Under the pieces are notes generated by a model. The model worked only from the letters and a program-made list of their open reading frames with translations. It did no database searches and was not told the origin of the DNA. From Pseudomonadota bacterium (GTDB lineage: Bacteria > Desulfobacterota > Desulfovibrionia > Desulfovibrionales > Desulfovibrionaceae), in assembly GCA_018817515.1 (NCBI GenBank), contig JAHIUD010000067.1, positions 1 to 64,000 on the forward strand: a DNA stretch of 64,000 nt, in the 5' to 3' direction. Below, in pieces: positions 51,681 through 60,730 of the stretch (the stretch's first letter is position 1; each line of letters starts with the position of its first letter). Position numbers and translations under genes: made by a program.

Positions 51681-53666
51681 TTGAAACGCTTCTTCGTCAC
51701 CACGCCCATTTTCTACGTCAACGCGAAGCCGCACCTGGGCCACGCCTTCACCACCATCCTGGCCGATGCCATGACCCGATTCCACCGGCTCATGGGCGAG
51801 GATGCCTTTTTCCTCACCGGCACGGATGAGCACGGCGACAAGATCGCCAAGGCTTCCGAGGAGGCCGGGCAGTCGCCCAAGGAGTACGCCGACCAGATCA
51901 GCGGACTCTTCCGCGCGCTGGGGCCCATGCTCGGCGCAAAGCCCGACCACTTCATCCGCACCACCGACCCCGAGCACATCAAGACCGTGCAGAAGGTCTT
52001 GCAGAAGGTCTACGAGACCGGCGACATCTATTTCGGCGAGTACGGCGGGCATTACTGCTTCGGCTGCGAGCGTTTCTACACCGAAAAGGAGCTTGTGGAC
52101 GGCATGTGCCCGGACCACAAGACCAGGCCGGAGTACATCGCCGAGAAGAACTACTTCTTCCGCATGTCCAAGTACCAGGCCTGGCTCATCGAATACATCA
52201 ACCAGAACCCGGACTTCATCCGCCCGGCGCGCTACCGCAACGAGGTCTTGAGCCTGCTGGAGTCCGGCGCGCTGGAGGATCTCTGCATCTCCCGGCCCAA
52301 GAGCCGCCTGACCTGGGGCATCGAGCTGCCCTTTGACCAGGACTTCGTCTGCTACGTCTGGTTCGACGCGCTGTTGAACTACGTCAGTGCGCTGAACTAC
52401 CCGCGCGGCGACAAGTTCAAGAAGTTCTGGCCCGCCAACCATATCGTGGCCAAGGACATCCTGAAGCCCCACGCCGTGTTTTGGCCGACCATGCTCAAGG
52501 CCGCGGGCATTGCGCCCTACCAGTCCTTGAACGTGCACGGCTACTGGCTGGTGCGCGACACCAAGATGTCCAAGTCGCTGGGCAACGTGGTCGAGCCCAA
52601 GCAGATGGTCGACGCCTACGGGACCTCGGCTTTCCGCTACTTTCTGCTGCGTGAGATGGCCTTCGGTTCGGACGCCTCGTTTACGGAAGAGGCGCTGGTG
52701 GGCCGTCTGAACGCCGACCTGGCCAACGACCTGGGCAACCTGTTCAACCGCGTGCTGGCCATGACGCACAAGTATTTTGAGGGCAAGGTGCCCAGCCCCG
52801 CGGCCGAGTCCGAGGAGGACGCCGAGCTCAAGCGCCTGGGCCGCGACGCCATGCGCAATTTCCAGGGACATTTCGCAGAGTTCCGCACAGCGCGTGCGCT
52901 GGAGTCCCTCTGGGAGCTGGTGCGCGCCCTGAACAAGTACATCGACACCACCGCGCCCTGGACCCTGTTCAAGAACAAGGACAAGGCCCGCCTGGGCACG
53001 GTGATGTACATGCTCCTTGAGCACATGCGCAAGATCGCCGTGCACCTCTGGCCGGTGATGCCCGAGGCCAGCGTGAAGATGCTGGAGCAGCTCGGCTGCT
53101 GCTTCGACCTTGACAAGGTGAACCTGGCCAAGGAACCCGAGGTCTGGGGCTTGCTCGATTCCGGCCTGACCGTGCTGCAGAGTTCCAACCTGTTCCCGCG
53201 CGTGGAGGTGCCCGAGCCCGCGCCGCCAGCGGTGGTGGAGGCGGAAGCGCCCAAGGCCAAGGCCAAGACCAAAGCTCAAGATGGAGAACCCAAGAAGAAG
53301 GCCGCGCCCAAGGCCCCGGAAGCGCCCGTGGGCCCTGCCGAGTCCATCGAGTTCGCCGACTTCCAGAAGCTCGACCTGCGCGTGGGCACCGTGCTCTCCG
53401 CCGCCAAGCACCCGGACGCGGACAAGCTCCTTGTGGTCCAGGTGGCTCTGGGCGAGCCCGAACCCCGGCAGATAGTGGCCGGTCTGGCCGACCGCTTCAG
53501 CCCGGACGACCTTGTGGGCAAGCAGGTCGTGGTGGTGGCCAACCTGGCCCCGCGCAAGCTGCGCGGCCTCATGAGCCAGGGCATGATCCTGGTGGCCAAG
53601 GACGCCGAGGTCACGCGCCTCTTGACCGCTGCCGGAACCGTGGACGACGGCGGCAAGGTGGCCTAG
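51681..53666 (+). CDS. metG: Methionyl-tRNA synthetase
   Basis: A 661-residue MetRS. The HIGH equivalent is PHLGHAFTT near residue 17, a zinc knuckle is in CFGCERFYT with CPDH, and KMSKS is in DTKMSKSLGN. After an Ala/Lys/Pro-rich linker (about 515-550) a C-terminal tRNA-binding domain begins at FADFQKLDLRVG. The start is a TTG at 51681 with AAGGAG about seven bases upstream; the family N-terminus (KRFFVTTPIFYVNA) begins at the next codon and no ATG is available. A long terminator follows. Confidence 0.97.
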   Translation: MKRFFVTTPIFYVNAKPHLGHAFTTILADAMTRFHRLMGEDAFFLTGTDEHGDKIAKASEEAGQSPKEYADQISGLFRALGPMLGAKPDHFIRTTDPEHIKTVQKVLQKVYETGDIYFGEYGGHYCFGCERFYTEKELVDGMCPDHKTRPEYIAEKNYFFRMSKYQAWLIEYINQNPDFIRPARYRNEVLSLLESGALEDLCISRPKSRLTWGIELPFDQDFVCYVWFDALLNYVSALNYPRGDKFKKFWPANHIVAKDILKPHAVFWPTMLKAAGIAPYQSLNVHGYWLVRDTKMSKSLGNVVEPKQMVDAYGTSAFRYFLLREMAFGSDASFTEEALVGRLNADLANDLGNLFNRVLAMTHKYFEGKVPSPAAESEEDAELKRLGRDAMRNFQGHFAEFRTARALESLWELVRALNKYIDTTAPWTLFKNKDKARLGTVMYMLLEHMRKIAVHLWPVMPEASVKMLEQLGCCFDLDKVNLAKEPEVWGLLDSGLTVLQSSNLFPRVEVPEPAPPAVVEAEAPKAKAKTKAQDGEPKKKAAPKAPEAPVGPAESIEFADFQKLDLRVGTVLSAAKHPDADKLLVVQVALGEPEPRQIVAGLADRFSPDDLVGKQVVVVANLAPRKLRGLMSQGMILVAKDAEVTRLLTAAGTVDDGGKVA

Positions 53667-53716
53667 CAGGAAGCCTCTGCGCCGGACGTTGCTCCAGGCG
53701 CGTTTTCCATATCGGC

Positions 53717-53755
53717 AAAAGGGCCGGAGCTGGCGACACCAGTTCCGGCCCTTTT
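53717..53755. terminator. Bidirectional terminator between metG and the DUF748 gene
   Basis: AAAAGGGCCGGAGCTGG (53717-53733) pairs over 17 positions with CCAGTTCCGGCCCTTTT (53739-53755), one of them G-U. A and T runs on both sides make it work in either direction for the convergent genes. Confidence 0.92.
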
Positions 53756-53786
53756 GCTTTGCATGGGCGCCAGCAGGACTTGGCTG

Positions 53787-56700
53787 CTATTTCAGGCTGA
53801 AGTCCACGCGCCCGCCAGCCGGAACCCCCTTGGGCGGGGTGCCGCCGGTCTTGGGCGCCAGCAGGAACACGCGACCTTGATCGATGCCGCCCTTTTCCAC
53901 CAGCCAGGCCTGCACGGCGATGCCGCGGTCCTTGGCCAGTCGGGTCAGCTCGTCGGGACCGATCTTGATGTTCGCCAGCAGCAGGGCCTGCATATCCTCC
54001 GGGGGCAGCCCCTTGGCCAGTCCGATGAGGTTGCGGGGCTTCTTGATGTCTGCGGCCTTGTACACCCGCTCCAGATAGCGCGGGTATTCCTCGGCTGTGA
54101 CGGTCACTTCGGCCAGGCTACCGCTGGCCTTGCCCCGGCGCGCCAGTTCGGTGGCCTTTGCGGACTTCACGCGGCGGTCCAGGATGGCTTGCTTGAGGCC
54201 CTCCTGCTCCAGCGCCGGGTCGGCGCTGCCGGTGACCTCGATCTTCAGGGTTTCGCGTTCCTTCAGCGCCTTGGCCAGGGTTTGCAGGGTCTTTTCCGCC
54301 GCAGGGGGCAGGGCGGCCTGTCCCGGCTCAAAGGAGAGGTAGGACAGCTCCTCGCCCCCGCCGAACATGGAGGACAGGAGCGCGAACGGCGAAGTGGCGG
54401 CCTTCACGATGAGGTTCAGGATGACCTTGACGATGATCCCGCCCAGGCTGAACTGGGGATCGTTCAGCGACCCCTGGATGGGCAGGTTGATGTCGATCTC
54501 GCCCTTGGAATTCTTGAGCAGGGCCAGCACCAGGTTGATGGGGATGGACATGGCGTCCGGGCTTTCCACCTTGTCGCCGATGGTCAGCTGGTCGAGGAAG
54601 ATGTTGTTCTCGGCCGTGAGGTTGCCCTTGTCCACCTGGTAGTGCACGTCCACGGAGAGCTTGCCCTTCTCGATGGCGTAGCCGATGTGGCGACCGGAAT
54701 AGGGGCTGAAGGTCGACATCTCGATGCCCTTGGCCACGGCCTTGATGTCCAGGCTGAGGGGCTTGCCCAGCGGGTCCATCTTGCCGCTGATCTCCAGGGG
54801 CGCTGTGCGGTCCACCTTGCCCTTGATGGCCACGTCGGTGAGGGTGCCTGCGGCCAGGGGCCCGATACGGCCGCTTAGGTCCGTGAGGTTGGCGGTGTAG
54901 TTGGGCTTGATGAAGCGGTCGGTGAAGTTGATGTTGCCGCCGCTCAGGACGATCTTTCCGATGCGGATCTGCGGGCCGGGCTCCTGCTTGCCCGGGGTCG
55001 TCTTGGCTGCTTCGGTCTTGGCGATTTCGGGCTTGGCAGGCTCAGGTTTGCCGGCCTGGTCAACCTTGGTCGCGGCTGGCGCGTCCTTGGCGGTGTTGCC
55101 GGGCTCCTGCTTGTTCTGCATGACGTCCTGGAGGTTCAGGTGCCCCTCGGGTGTGAGCAGCAGGCGGGCGAAGAATCTGGCGATGGCTATCTCGTCCACC
55201 CCGAACCGCAAGGGGGAAGTCCCGACGGACAGGCCGGAGAGCTTCAGGCTGTGCCAGCGCAGCAGGTCGGTGGCGTTGACCTTGTCGTGGACGCTCAGGT
55301 CGATGAGGGCCACCTCGCCCTTGAAGGAGGTGTCCGGGTCGCCTACCTTGAGGTTGCCCTTGATCGAAACATCGCCCTTGGTCAGCACCGCGTTGAGATC
55401 GCCGGTGAACCAGCCCTGCAGGGCCACGAGGTCGACCTGGCTCAAGGCCAGGGACAGTTCGGCGCGCACGGGCTCGGGCTGCACAGTGCCAGCGATCTTG
55501 ACGCTGCCGTGCTCGTTGATGCGTGTGGAGAAGTCCAGCTTGGCCGTCTGGTCCGCGCCGCTGGCCAGTCCGTCGAGGCCCAGGGCCAGGGCGTCGGCCA
55601 CAAGGGGCCGGACCTTGGGCAGGGTCTCGTCGGAATAGCGCAGGGTGCCGTCGGCCACGGCGATGTGCTTCACCTGCCACTTCCAGGCCGCAGGAGCCGC
55701 AGCGCCCTTGGCCGCTTGCACGGGTTTGGCGGGCTTTTTTGCCGAGTCATGAGGCTTTGCACCCGTCTTGTCCGCAGCTTTGCCGATTGTCTTGTCAGAA
55801 TGCGGCGCAGCGGTTCCCGGCGCGCCCAGGGCCGCCTGGATGTCCAGCTTGCCGCTGGCCAGCCTGCGCGCCACGCCAAAGGGCTTGCTCAGCCGGACCT
55901 CCTCCACCAAGGCCTGGCGCTCGGCGTTGGAGACGTTGATGCCGCTGACATCCAGCGCCGCGAAGCCCAGGAACGGCTGCTTGTCCCCGGCCTTGGCCAG
56001 GGCCAGGTCTGCGATGCCGAGCTTGGCCCGGACCAGTCCGGCCAGGGTGGCCTCGTCCAACTGCAGGTTGGTCTTGCCCACGGTGAGGCGCAGCTTCGCC
56101 CCACCTGGCTGTGCGCGGGTGAGCGCGACCTCGCGCAGGGTGGTCAGGCCGCTTAGGCGCACGCGCGACTCCTTGCCCTCCTGCGCGAACTCGACCACGA
56201 GGTTGGAGTCTAGCCTTGCGGACTCCAGCCGCACGGGCAGGTCTTGCGGTGCGTATTGAAACACGCGCATCAAGTCGAAATCATTAAGCTTGAATTCAAT
56301 GGATGCTGTCTTGCCCGGGGCGAAGGGGCGCAGTTTGCCCGCCAGGGCGACGGGTGCGCCGTTGACCTTGGCCGAGAACCTGGGCAGCACGTCGCTTTTC
56401 ACGGTGCTCGAAGTGTTGGCGATGAAGGGAATGCCCAGGCTGATCTCCGTGATCTCCTGACGGCCTTTCTGGAGGTTGTCCTCAAACACAAGGGCCCCGC
56501 CCTCCAAGGTGATGTTGGACACGGAGAACTCCGGCGTGGGGCTTGGCGGGGTGGCCGGGGCAGCCGAGGGGGCGAGCCATTTGTCCAGCAGGTCCGAGAT
56601 GTTGTAGCGGCCGGAGGCCTCGCGGATCAGATGCAGTTTCAGGCCTGTGAGGCGCACCTCGCTGACCACGGGGATGCCGCGCACAAGGCTTGAGGAGGAG

Positions 56701-57017
56701 ACATTCACATAGAGTCGGTCGAAGTCGAGCAGTGGGGCGTCCGTGCCGTTGGCCTGGCTGATGGAGAAGCCGCTGACCGTGGCCGCGAGGGCATAGGGCG
56801 ACACCTCGATGCGCTGGACGCGGACCGGTCTGCCGAACTCCTCGGACAAGAGCGCCTCCAGTTTCGCCTTGGCGAAGCCGGGCAGCCAGAAGTATCCGAG
56901 CAGTCCGAACAGCAGCACGAGCGCCGCCACGCTGGACAGGCCGTAGCGGACGAACTTGCGGTGCAGCAGGGTGCGGGCCTTTTCCTTGAGCACTGTCATG
57001 ATGGAGGAGGTTGTCAT
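53787..57017 (-). CDS. DUF748/AsmA-like envelope protein
   Basis: About 1076 residues. One transmembrane helix near the N-terminus (YGLSSVAALVLLFGLLGYFWL) is followed by a long periplasmic chain of beta-rich segments typical of DUF748 proteins, distant relatives of AsmA and of lipid-transfer bridge proteins. Two Ala/Lys/Pro-rich linkers (near residues 425-445 and 640-680) divide it. The C-terminus (ALKERETLKIEVTGSADP and after) resembles an OmpA-like domain. A role in envelope lipid traffic or outer-membrane upkeep is inferred from the family. The start is uncertain; I use the ATG at 57017, but others lie at 57047 and 56999. Confidence 0.85.
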   Translation of the reverse strand: MTTSSIMTVLKEKARTLLHRKFVRYGLSSVAALVLLFGLLGYFWLPGFAKAKLEALLSEEFGRPVRVQRIEVSPYALAATVSGFSISQANGTDAPLLDFDRLYVNVSSSSLVRGIPVVSEVRLTGLKLHLIREASGRYNISDLLDKWLAPSAAPATPPSPTPEFSVSNITLEGGALVFEDNLQKGRQEITEISLGIPFIANTSSTVKSDVLPRFSAKVNGAPVALAGKLRPFAPGKTASIEFKLNDFDLMRVFQYAPQDLPVRLESARLDSNLVVEFAQEGKESRVRLSGLTTLREVALTRAQPGGAKLRLTVGKTNLQLDEATLAGLVRAKLGIADLALAKAGDKQPFLGFAALDVSGINVSNAERQALVEEVRLSKPFGVARRLASGKLDIQAALGAPGTAAPHSDKTIGKAADKTGAKPHDSAKKPAKPVQAAKGAAAPAAWKWQVKHIAVADGTLRYSDETLPKVRPLVADALALGLDGLASGADQTAKLDFSTRINEHGSVKIAGTVQPEPVRAELSLALSQVDLVALQGWFTGDLNAVLTKGDVSIKGNLKVGDPDTSFKGEVALIDLSVHDKVNATDLLRWHSLKLSGLSVGTSPLRFGVDEIAIARFFARLLLTPEGHLNLQDVMQNKQEPGNTAKDAPAATKVDQAGKPEPAKPEIAKTEAAKTTPGKQEPGPQIRIGKIVLSGGNINFTDRFIKPNYTANLTDLSGRIGPLAAGTLTDVAIKGKVDRTAPLEISGKMDPLGKPLSLDIKAVAKGIEMSTFSPYSGRHIGYAIEKGKLSVDVHYQVDKGNLTAENNIFLDQLTIGDKVESPDAMSIPINLVLALLKNSKGEIDINLPIQGSLNDPQFSLGGIIVKVILNLIVKAATSPFALLSSMFGGGEELSYLSFEPGQAALPPAAEKTLQTLAKALKERETLKIEVTGSADPALEQEGLKQAILDRRVKSAKATELARRGKASGSLAEVTVTAEEYPRYLERVYKAADIKKPRNLIGLAKGLPPEDMQALLLANIKIGPDELTRLAKDRGIAVQAWLVEKGGIDQGRVFLLAPKTGGTPPKGVPAGGRVDFSLK

Positions 57018-57218
57018 GGCTCTCGGGGGCTGAGGTTTGCTCGCCATGGGCAGTCATGTCGACTGCCGTTCAGGATCAAATAGGCTGATGTCGTATTTTT
57101 AACAATGTGCAAGTCCGCGTTCCAAGTCAAGAGCGCTTTGTGTTGCACGCGCTGCCCCCAAGAACCATGCGCTTCAGAGGGGAGGCGGGAGTGGCCGCGC
57201 CCCGGCCAGGAACGAGAA

Positions 57219-57250
57219 ATCCCGGTTCCGCTGTGCGCCGAAACCGGGAT
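57219..57250 (-). terminator. Terminator of the COG4315 gene
   Basis: ATCCCGGTT (57219-57227) and AACCGGGAT (57242-57250) form a perfect 9-bp stem. On the minus strand it is followed by TTTCTCGTT. It lies 40 bases beyond the stop of the gene at 57290. Confidence 0.6.
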
Positions 57251-57289
57251 GGTCAGTCTGACGTTTGCGCCCATGGCGCACGTTGGTTC

Positions 57290-57706
57290 CTATTTCTTCG
57301 GGAAGTTGGCCGGGTCGATGACGTACCAGGCGCCGCCCACGCCTTGTCCGGTGGTGTCGCCGGGGGCCTTGTCCTTGAAGAAGTAGTACAACGGAGCGCC
57401 CTTGTACGTCACCTGCGGCTTGCCGTCGTCACGCTTGAACACCCCGAAATCCTTTGCGTTGAGCCCGGCCTGAGGGTCAACCTTGTCGGCGACGTAGGCT
57501 GGCCATTTCTGGAGGCATTCGCCGTTGCACACGGATTTTCCGTCTGCGTCCTTGGTGAAGTAGTAGAGAGTCATGCCCTTGGCGTCAGCGATGTAGGATC
57601 CGATCCCGTCCTTCTTCATGATCTTGGTCTTGTGGTGGTCTGCAAAGGCTGGAAGCGCAGTGAGCATGACGGCCAGTATGGCGAACACAGCGATCTTCTT
57701 CAGCAT
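57290..57706 (-). CDS. Secreted COG4315-type repeat protein
   Basis: A 138-residue exported protein. The signal peptide is clear (MLKKIAVFAILAVMLTALPAFA). The mature part has two copies of the COG4315/PF03640 motif: MTLYYFTKDADGKSVCNGEC with KWP, and PLYYFFKDKAPGDTTGQG followed by AWYV. A Cys pair (VCNGEC) is in the first copy. Family function is unknown; related genes are often near redox or electron-transfer genes. AGGAG lies five bases before the ATG, and a good promoter is at 57780-57808. Confidence 0.9.
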   Translation of the reverse strand: MLKKIAVFAILAVMLTALPAFADHHKTKIMKKDGIGSYIADAKGMTLYYFTKDADGKSVCNGECLQKWPAYVADKVDPQAGLNAKDFGVFKRDDGKPQVTYKGAPLYYFFKDKAPGDTTGQGVGGAWYVIDPANFPKK

Positions 57707-57779
57707 ACAAACTCCTGGGTTTGTGGCAGGCCGAGCACGATGCCGGGCCAAAAAGGGAACAGGGGACTTCGAATGATGG

Positions 57780-57808
57780 ATATTATCCCTGGCTGTGAAT
57801 CGGGTCAA
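57780..57808 (-). promoter_or_regulatory. Sigma-70-like promoter of the COG4315 gene
   Basis: On the minus strand TTGACC (57808-57803) and TAATAT (57785-57780) are separated by 17 bases. The start of transcription would be about 65 bases before the ATG. Confidence 0.6.
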
Positions 57809-57875
57809 GGTGTGCGGGAATATTCCACGTCCGCCTGGGCCAAAGCGGCGACCGGCCGGACCGTGTCGGGGGGGC

Positions 57876-58703
57876 TCAGCGCTTGAAGAAGGCCACGTAT
57901 TCCTGGTTGCCCTTGGGCCCCAGCAGGCTTGATGGCGCCGTGCCCACCAGGGTGAGCCCCAGCGTGTCCCGGCAGAAGGCGACGACGCCATCCAGGGCCT
58001 CCTGGCGGTCGGCCTCGTCGCGCACCACGCCCCGGTCCGTGCGTCCGGCGGGCAGCTCGAACTGCGGCTTCACCAGCAGCACCAGCTCGCAGGCGGGTTT
58101 CATGAGCGGCAAACAGCCCGGCAGGATGGCCGTGAGCGAGATGAAGGAGACATCGGCGGTGAGCACGTCCAAGGGCTCCGGAAACAGTCCCCCCATCTGA
58201 ATGGGCGGCGGCTGGCGCAGGTTCAGGCGTTCAAGCACCACAACGCGCGTATCGCTGCGCAGCTTCCAGCTGAGCTGGCCGTAGCCCACGTCCGCCGCAT
58301 AGACGCGCGTAGCGCCGAACTGCAGCAGGCAGTCGGTGAAGCCGCCAGTTGACGCGCCCGCGTCCAGGCAGGTCTTGCCCGAAGGGTTGAAGCCGAGGGT
58401 CTCGATGGCCGTGAGCAGCTTGTAGCCGCCCCGGCTGACGAAGCGGTCCTGGCCGCGCAGGGTGAACTCCGTGTCGTCCGGGAACTGCTGCCCCGGCGAG
58501 CTGACGGGCACCTTCTGGCCGTCCTTCAGGTAGTGCGCCCCGCCGGACATGATCAGCCGCATGGCGATCTCTGGCGTGTCGGCCAGACCCTGCTGGGCCA
58601 TGAGCCTGTCCGCCCGCATCTTGGTGCGGTACTTCCTGGGTTTGGCTGGTTCTACCACTTCGGGCACTTCGGGCACTTCGGGCACTTCGGGCAATGCTGG
58701 CAC
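57876..58703 (-). CDS. tlyA: TlyA-family rRNA methyltransferase / hemolysin-like protein
   Basis: A protein of up to 275 residues combining an S4 RNA-binding domain (RADRLMAQQGLADTPEIAMRLIMSG) with an FtsJ-like SAM-dependent methyltransferase domain (KTCLDAGASTGGFTDCLLQFGA, with VSFISLTAILP and VKPQFE). TlyA methylates 2'-hydroxyls in rRNA in mycobacteria. The GTG at 58703, three bases after the thrC stop, adds a VPEVPEVPEVVEP leader coded by 9-bp tandem repeats. An ATG at 58619, just before the S4 domain, is the alternative start. The gene follows thrC on the same strand. Confidence 0.9.
   Translation of the reverse strand: MPALPEVPEVPEVPEVVEPAKPRKYRTKMRADRLMAQQGLADTPEIAMRLIMSGGAHYLKDGQKVPVSSPGQQFPDDTEFTLRGQDRFVSRGGYKLLTAIETLGFNPSGKTCLDAGASTGGFTDCLLQFGATRVYAADVGYGQLSWKLRSDTRVVVLERLNLRQPPPIQMGGLFPEPLDVLTADVSFISLTAILPGCLPLMKPACELVLLVKPQFELPAGRTDRGVVRDEADRQEALDGVVAFCRDTLGLTLVGTAPSSLLGPKGNQEYVAFFKR
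58656..58691 (-). repeat. Four tandem 9-bp repeats at the tlyA 5' end
   Basis: CACTTCGGG (plus strand) occurs four times without interruption and encodes repeated Val-Pro-Glu on the minus strand. The unit length preserves the frame. Confidence 0.95.
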
Positions 58704-58706
58704 GCG

Positions 58707-60143
58707 TTATTTCTTGGCCAGACCCAGGCGGGCCACCACATTGTCGGCGGCCTGCACCACGTAGTCCTTTTCGGCCAGACGGTCCTTGTCGCCCTGGGTG
58801 ATGATGAGCTCGGGCCGGTTGGCCAGCTCGGGCTTGGGGACCACGCCGAACTCTGCGGGGAAACTGTTCTCGAAGTACATCTCCTGGAAGCCGATGAACT
58901 TCAGGTGGTGGGCCGTGGCGTCGAGCACCAGGGTCTCCGCCGCGCTGACCAGGCCGAGCTCGCGCGCGCGCTTGGCCCCGGCCAGGCACTCGCCGCCCTG
59001 GGTGCAGGCGATGTGCCCATGGCGGTTGGCCTGGATCATGGAGTCCATGATCTGCTGCTCCGTGACCTGGATGACCTGGAAGGAGCCGGTGCCGCCGAGC
59101 TGTTCGTACTTCTCGGCAAAGTGGCGCACGCGCGGGAAAGAGACCGGGTTGCCGATCATGGCCGCCTGGGCCACGCTGGCCGTGACCGTGACGGGCTTGT
59201 ACTCGCGGTCTTTGGCCTCGGCCGCGTAGTAGCGGTACACCGGGTCCGCGTGGTGCGACTGCACGCCGAAGATGCGCGGCAGGGACTCGATGATCCCGAG
59301 CGCGTGGAGCTTCAAAAAGCCGCCCATGATGGCCGTGATGTTGCCCGCGTTGCCGATGGGCACGAACACGCACGTGCCGCGCATGTCCCAGTCGTACCAC
59401 TGGGCGACCTCAAAGGCGTAGGACTCCTGGCCCAGGATGCGCCAGGCGTTCTTGGAGTTCAGCAGGGCCACGCGGTAGTTGTCGGCCAGGTGCTCCACCA
59501 CCTTCATGCAGTCGTCGAACACGCCGGGCACCTCCAGCACCACGGCGCCGCTGCCCAGCGGCTGGGCCAGCTGCTGGGGGGTGACCTTGCCCGCGGGCAG
59601 GATCACCGCGCTCTTGACCGCGCCGCCCACGTAGGAGGCGTACAGCGCGGCCGAGGCCGAGGTGTCGCCGGTGCTGGCGCAGATGGCCAGGACCTCGGTC
59701 CAGCCCTTGGTGCGGATGAGGCTGTTCAGGAAGCTGAAGGCGCAGGCCATGCCCCGGTCCTTGAAGGACGCGCTGGGGTTCTGGCCGTCGTTCTTGTATA
59801 CGGTCTTGAGGCCCAGCTCGGCGCGCAGGGCAGGGGGGGAGTCCACAAGCGGGGTGTTGCCCTCGCCGAGGTACAGGATGTCCCCCTGCTCCAGCACCGG
59901 GGCCATGAGCTCATAGAAGCGGAAGATGCCGCGCAAGGCCGGGATCTTGCTGGCTGCGCGGGCATCGAAGATCCTGCGCCACTCGGCCGCCGGGGTGGCC
60001 TTGAGCTGGTCGAAATTCAGGTCCTGAAGCACGAACACGCCGCTGCAGGTGGGGCAGGTGTAGTGCAGCTCGCCGATATCAAAGGTGGCGCCGCAGCCGA
60101 GGCAGACGTAGTGCAGGTGACCGCGGTAGGTGGGGAAGGACAT
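58707..60143 (-). CDS. thrC: Threonine synthase
   Basis: A 478-residue PLP enzyme converting O-phosphohomoserine to threonine. The N-terminus has a zinc-ribbon-like element (CLGCGATFD and CPTCSG). The PLP lysine is in NPSASFKDRGMA and the phosphate-binding loop is around PIGNAGNITAIMGG. The length fits the bacterial long class. tlyA follows with three bases between stop and start, which suggests a shared transcript despite unrelated functions. Confidence 0.95.
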   Translation of the reverse strand: MSFPTYRGHLHYVCLGCGATFDIGELHYTCPTCSGVFVLQDLNFDQLKATPAAEWRRIFDARAASKIPALRGIFRFYELMAPVLEQGDILYLGEGNTPLVDSPPALRAELGLKTVYKNDGQNPSASFKDRGMACAFSFLNSLIRTKGWTEVLAICASTGDTSASAALYASYVGGAVKSAVILPAGKVTPQQLAQPLGSGAVVLEVPGVFDDCMKVVEHLADNYRVALLNSKNAWRILGQESYAFEVAQWYDWDMRGTCVFVPIGNAGNITAIMGGFLKLHALGIIESLPRIFGVQSHHADPVYRYYAAEAKDREYKPVTVTASVAQAAMIGNPVSFPRVRHFAEKYEQLGGTGSFQVIQVTEQQIMDSMIQANRHGHIACTQGGECLAGAKRARELGLVSAAETLVLDATAHHLKFIGFQEMYFENSFPAEFGVVPKPELANRPELIITQGDKDRLAEKDYVVQAADNVVARLGLAKK

Positions 60144-60187
60144 GGCGACTCCTTGGCGTAGGCGGTGGCGTATGTGCGGGCCGGGCT

Positions 60188-60694
60188 CTAGGCCGCGAAC
60201 CGGCTGATGCTCATGACGATGATGGTGGCCCCGATGGCCGACTTGCCGACCAGCCCGAAGCTGCGGCCCCAGAAAGACCCCCAGGCGGCCGCAGCGGCCT
60301 TCTGCGACGTTTCCCGGCGCAGGCGCTCGACCACGAAGCAGCCGACCCAGGCGCCGAGCAGGGCGCCCGCCAGGCTGCCCAGGCCAAGAGCGAAGGGCGC
60401 GAGGAGGATGGCCCCGGCGATGCTGCCCACGATGCCGCCGAAATTCCCGGCTCCGCTGGCCCCGCCGCGCCTGCCGCCGATGAGCTGGGCAACGAGCTCC
60501 AGGACCTCGCCCAGCACCGCCGCCGCCGCCATGAGGCCCACAAAGGCCCAGGTGATGCGGCCGTCCGGGCCGAGCCAGGCCGCCAGGCAGAGCACGCCGA
60601 GCATGAGCCAGTTGCCCGGCAGGGAGAGCAGGTTGAGCCAGAGGAAAGAGAACAGGATCAGGCCCAGGCCCAGGCCCCAGAGCAGGTCCATCAT
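60188..60694 (-). CDS. DUF456 membrane protein
   Basis: A 168-residue hydrophobic protein with about four membrane segments and several Gly-rich stretches. LPGNWLMLGVLCLAAW and the FGGIVGSIAGAILLAP region are typical of the DUF456 family, whose function is unknown. Two adjacent ATGs (60694 and 60691) are possible starts. It lies between paaK and thrC on the same strand with short gaps (about 36 and 44 bases). Confidence 0.87.
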   Translation of the reverse strand: MMDLLWGLGLGLILFSFLWLNLLSLPGNWLMLGVLCLAAWLGPDGRITWAFVGLMAAAAVLGEVLELVAQLIGGRRGGASGAGNFGGIVGSIAGAILLAPFALGLGSLAGALLGAWVGCFVVERLRRETSQKAAAAAWGSFWGRSFGLVGKSAIGATIIVMSISRFAA

Positions 60695-60730
60695 CCGCCT
60701 CGCACGCCCGTCATTCGCCCCGCACGCCCA

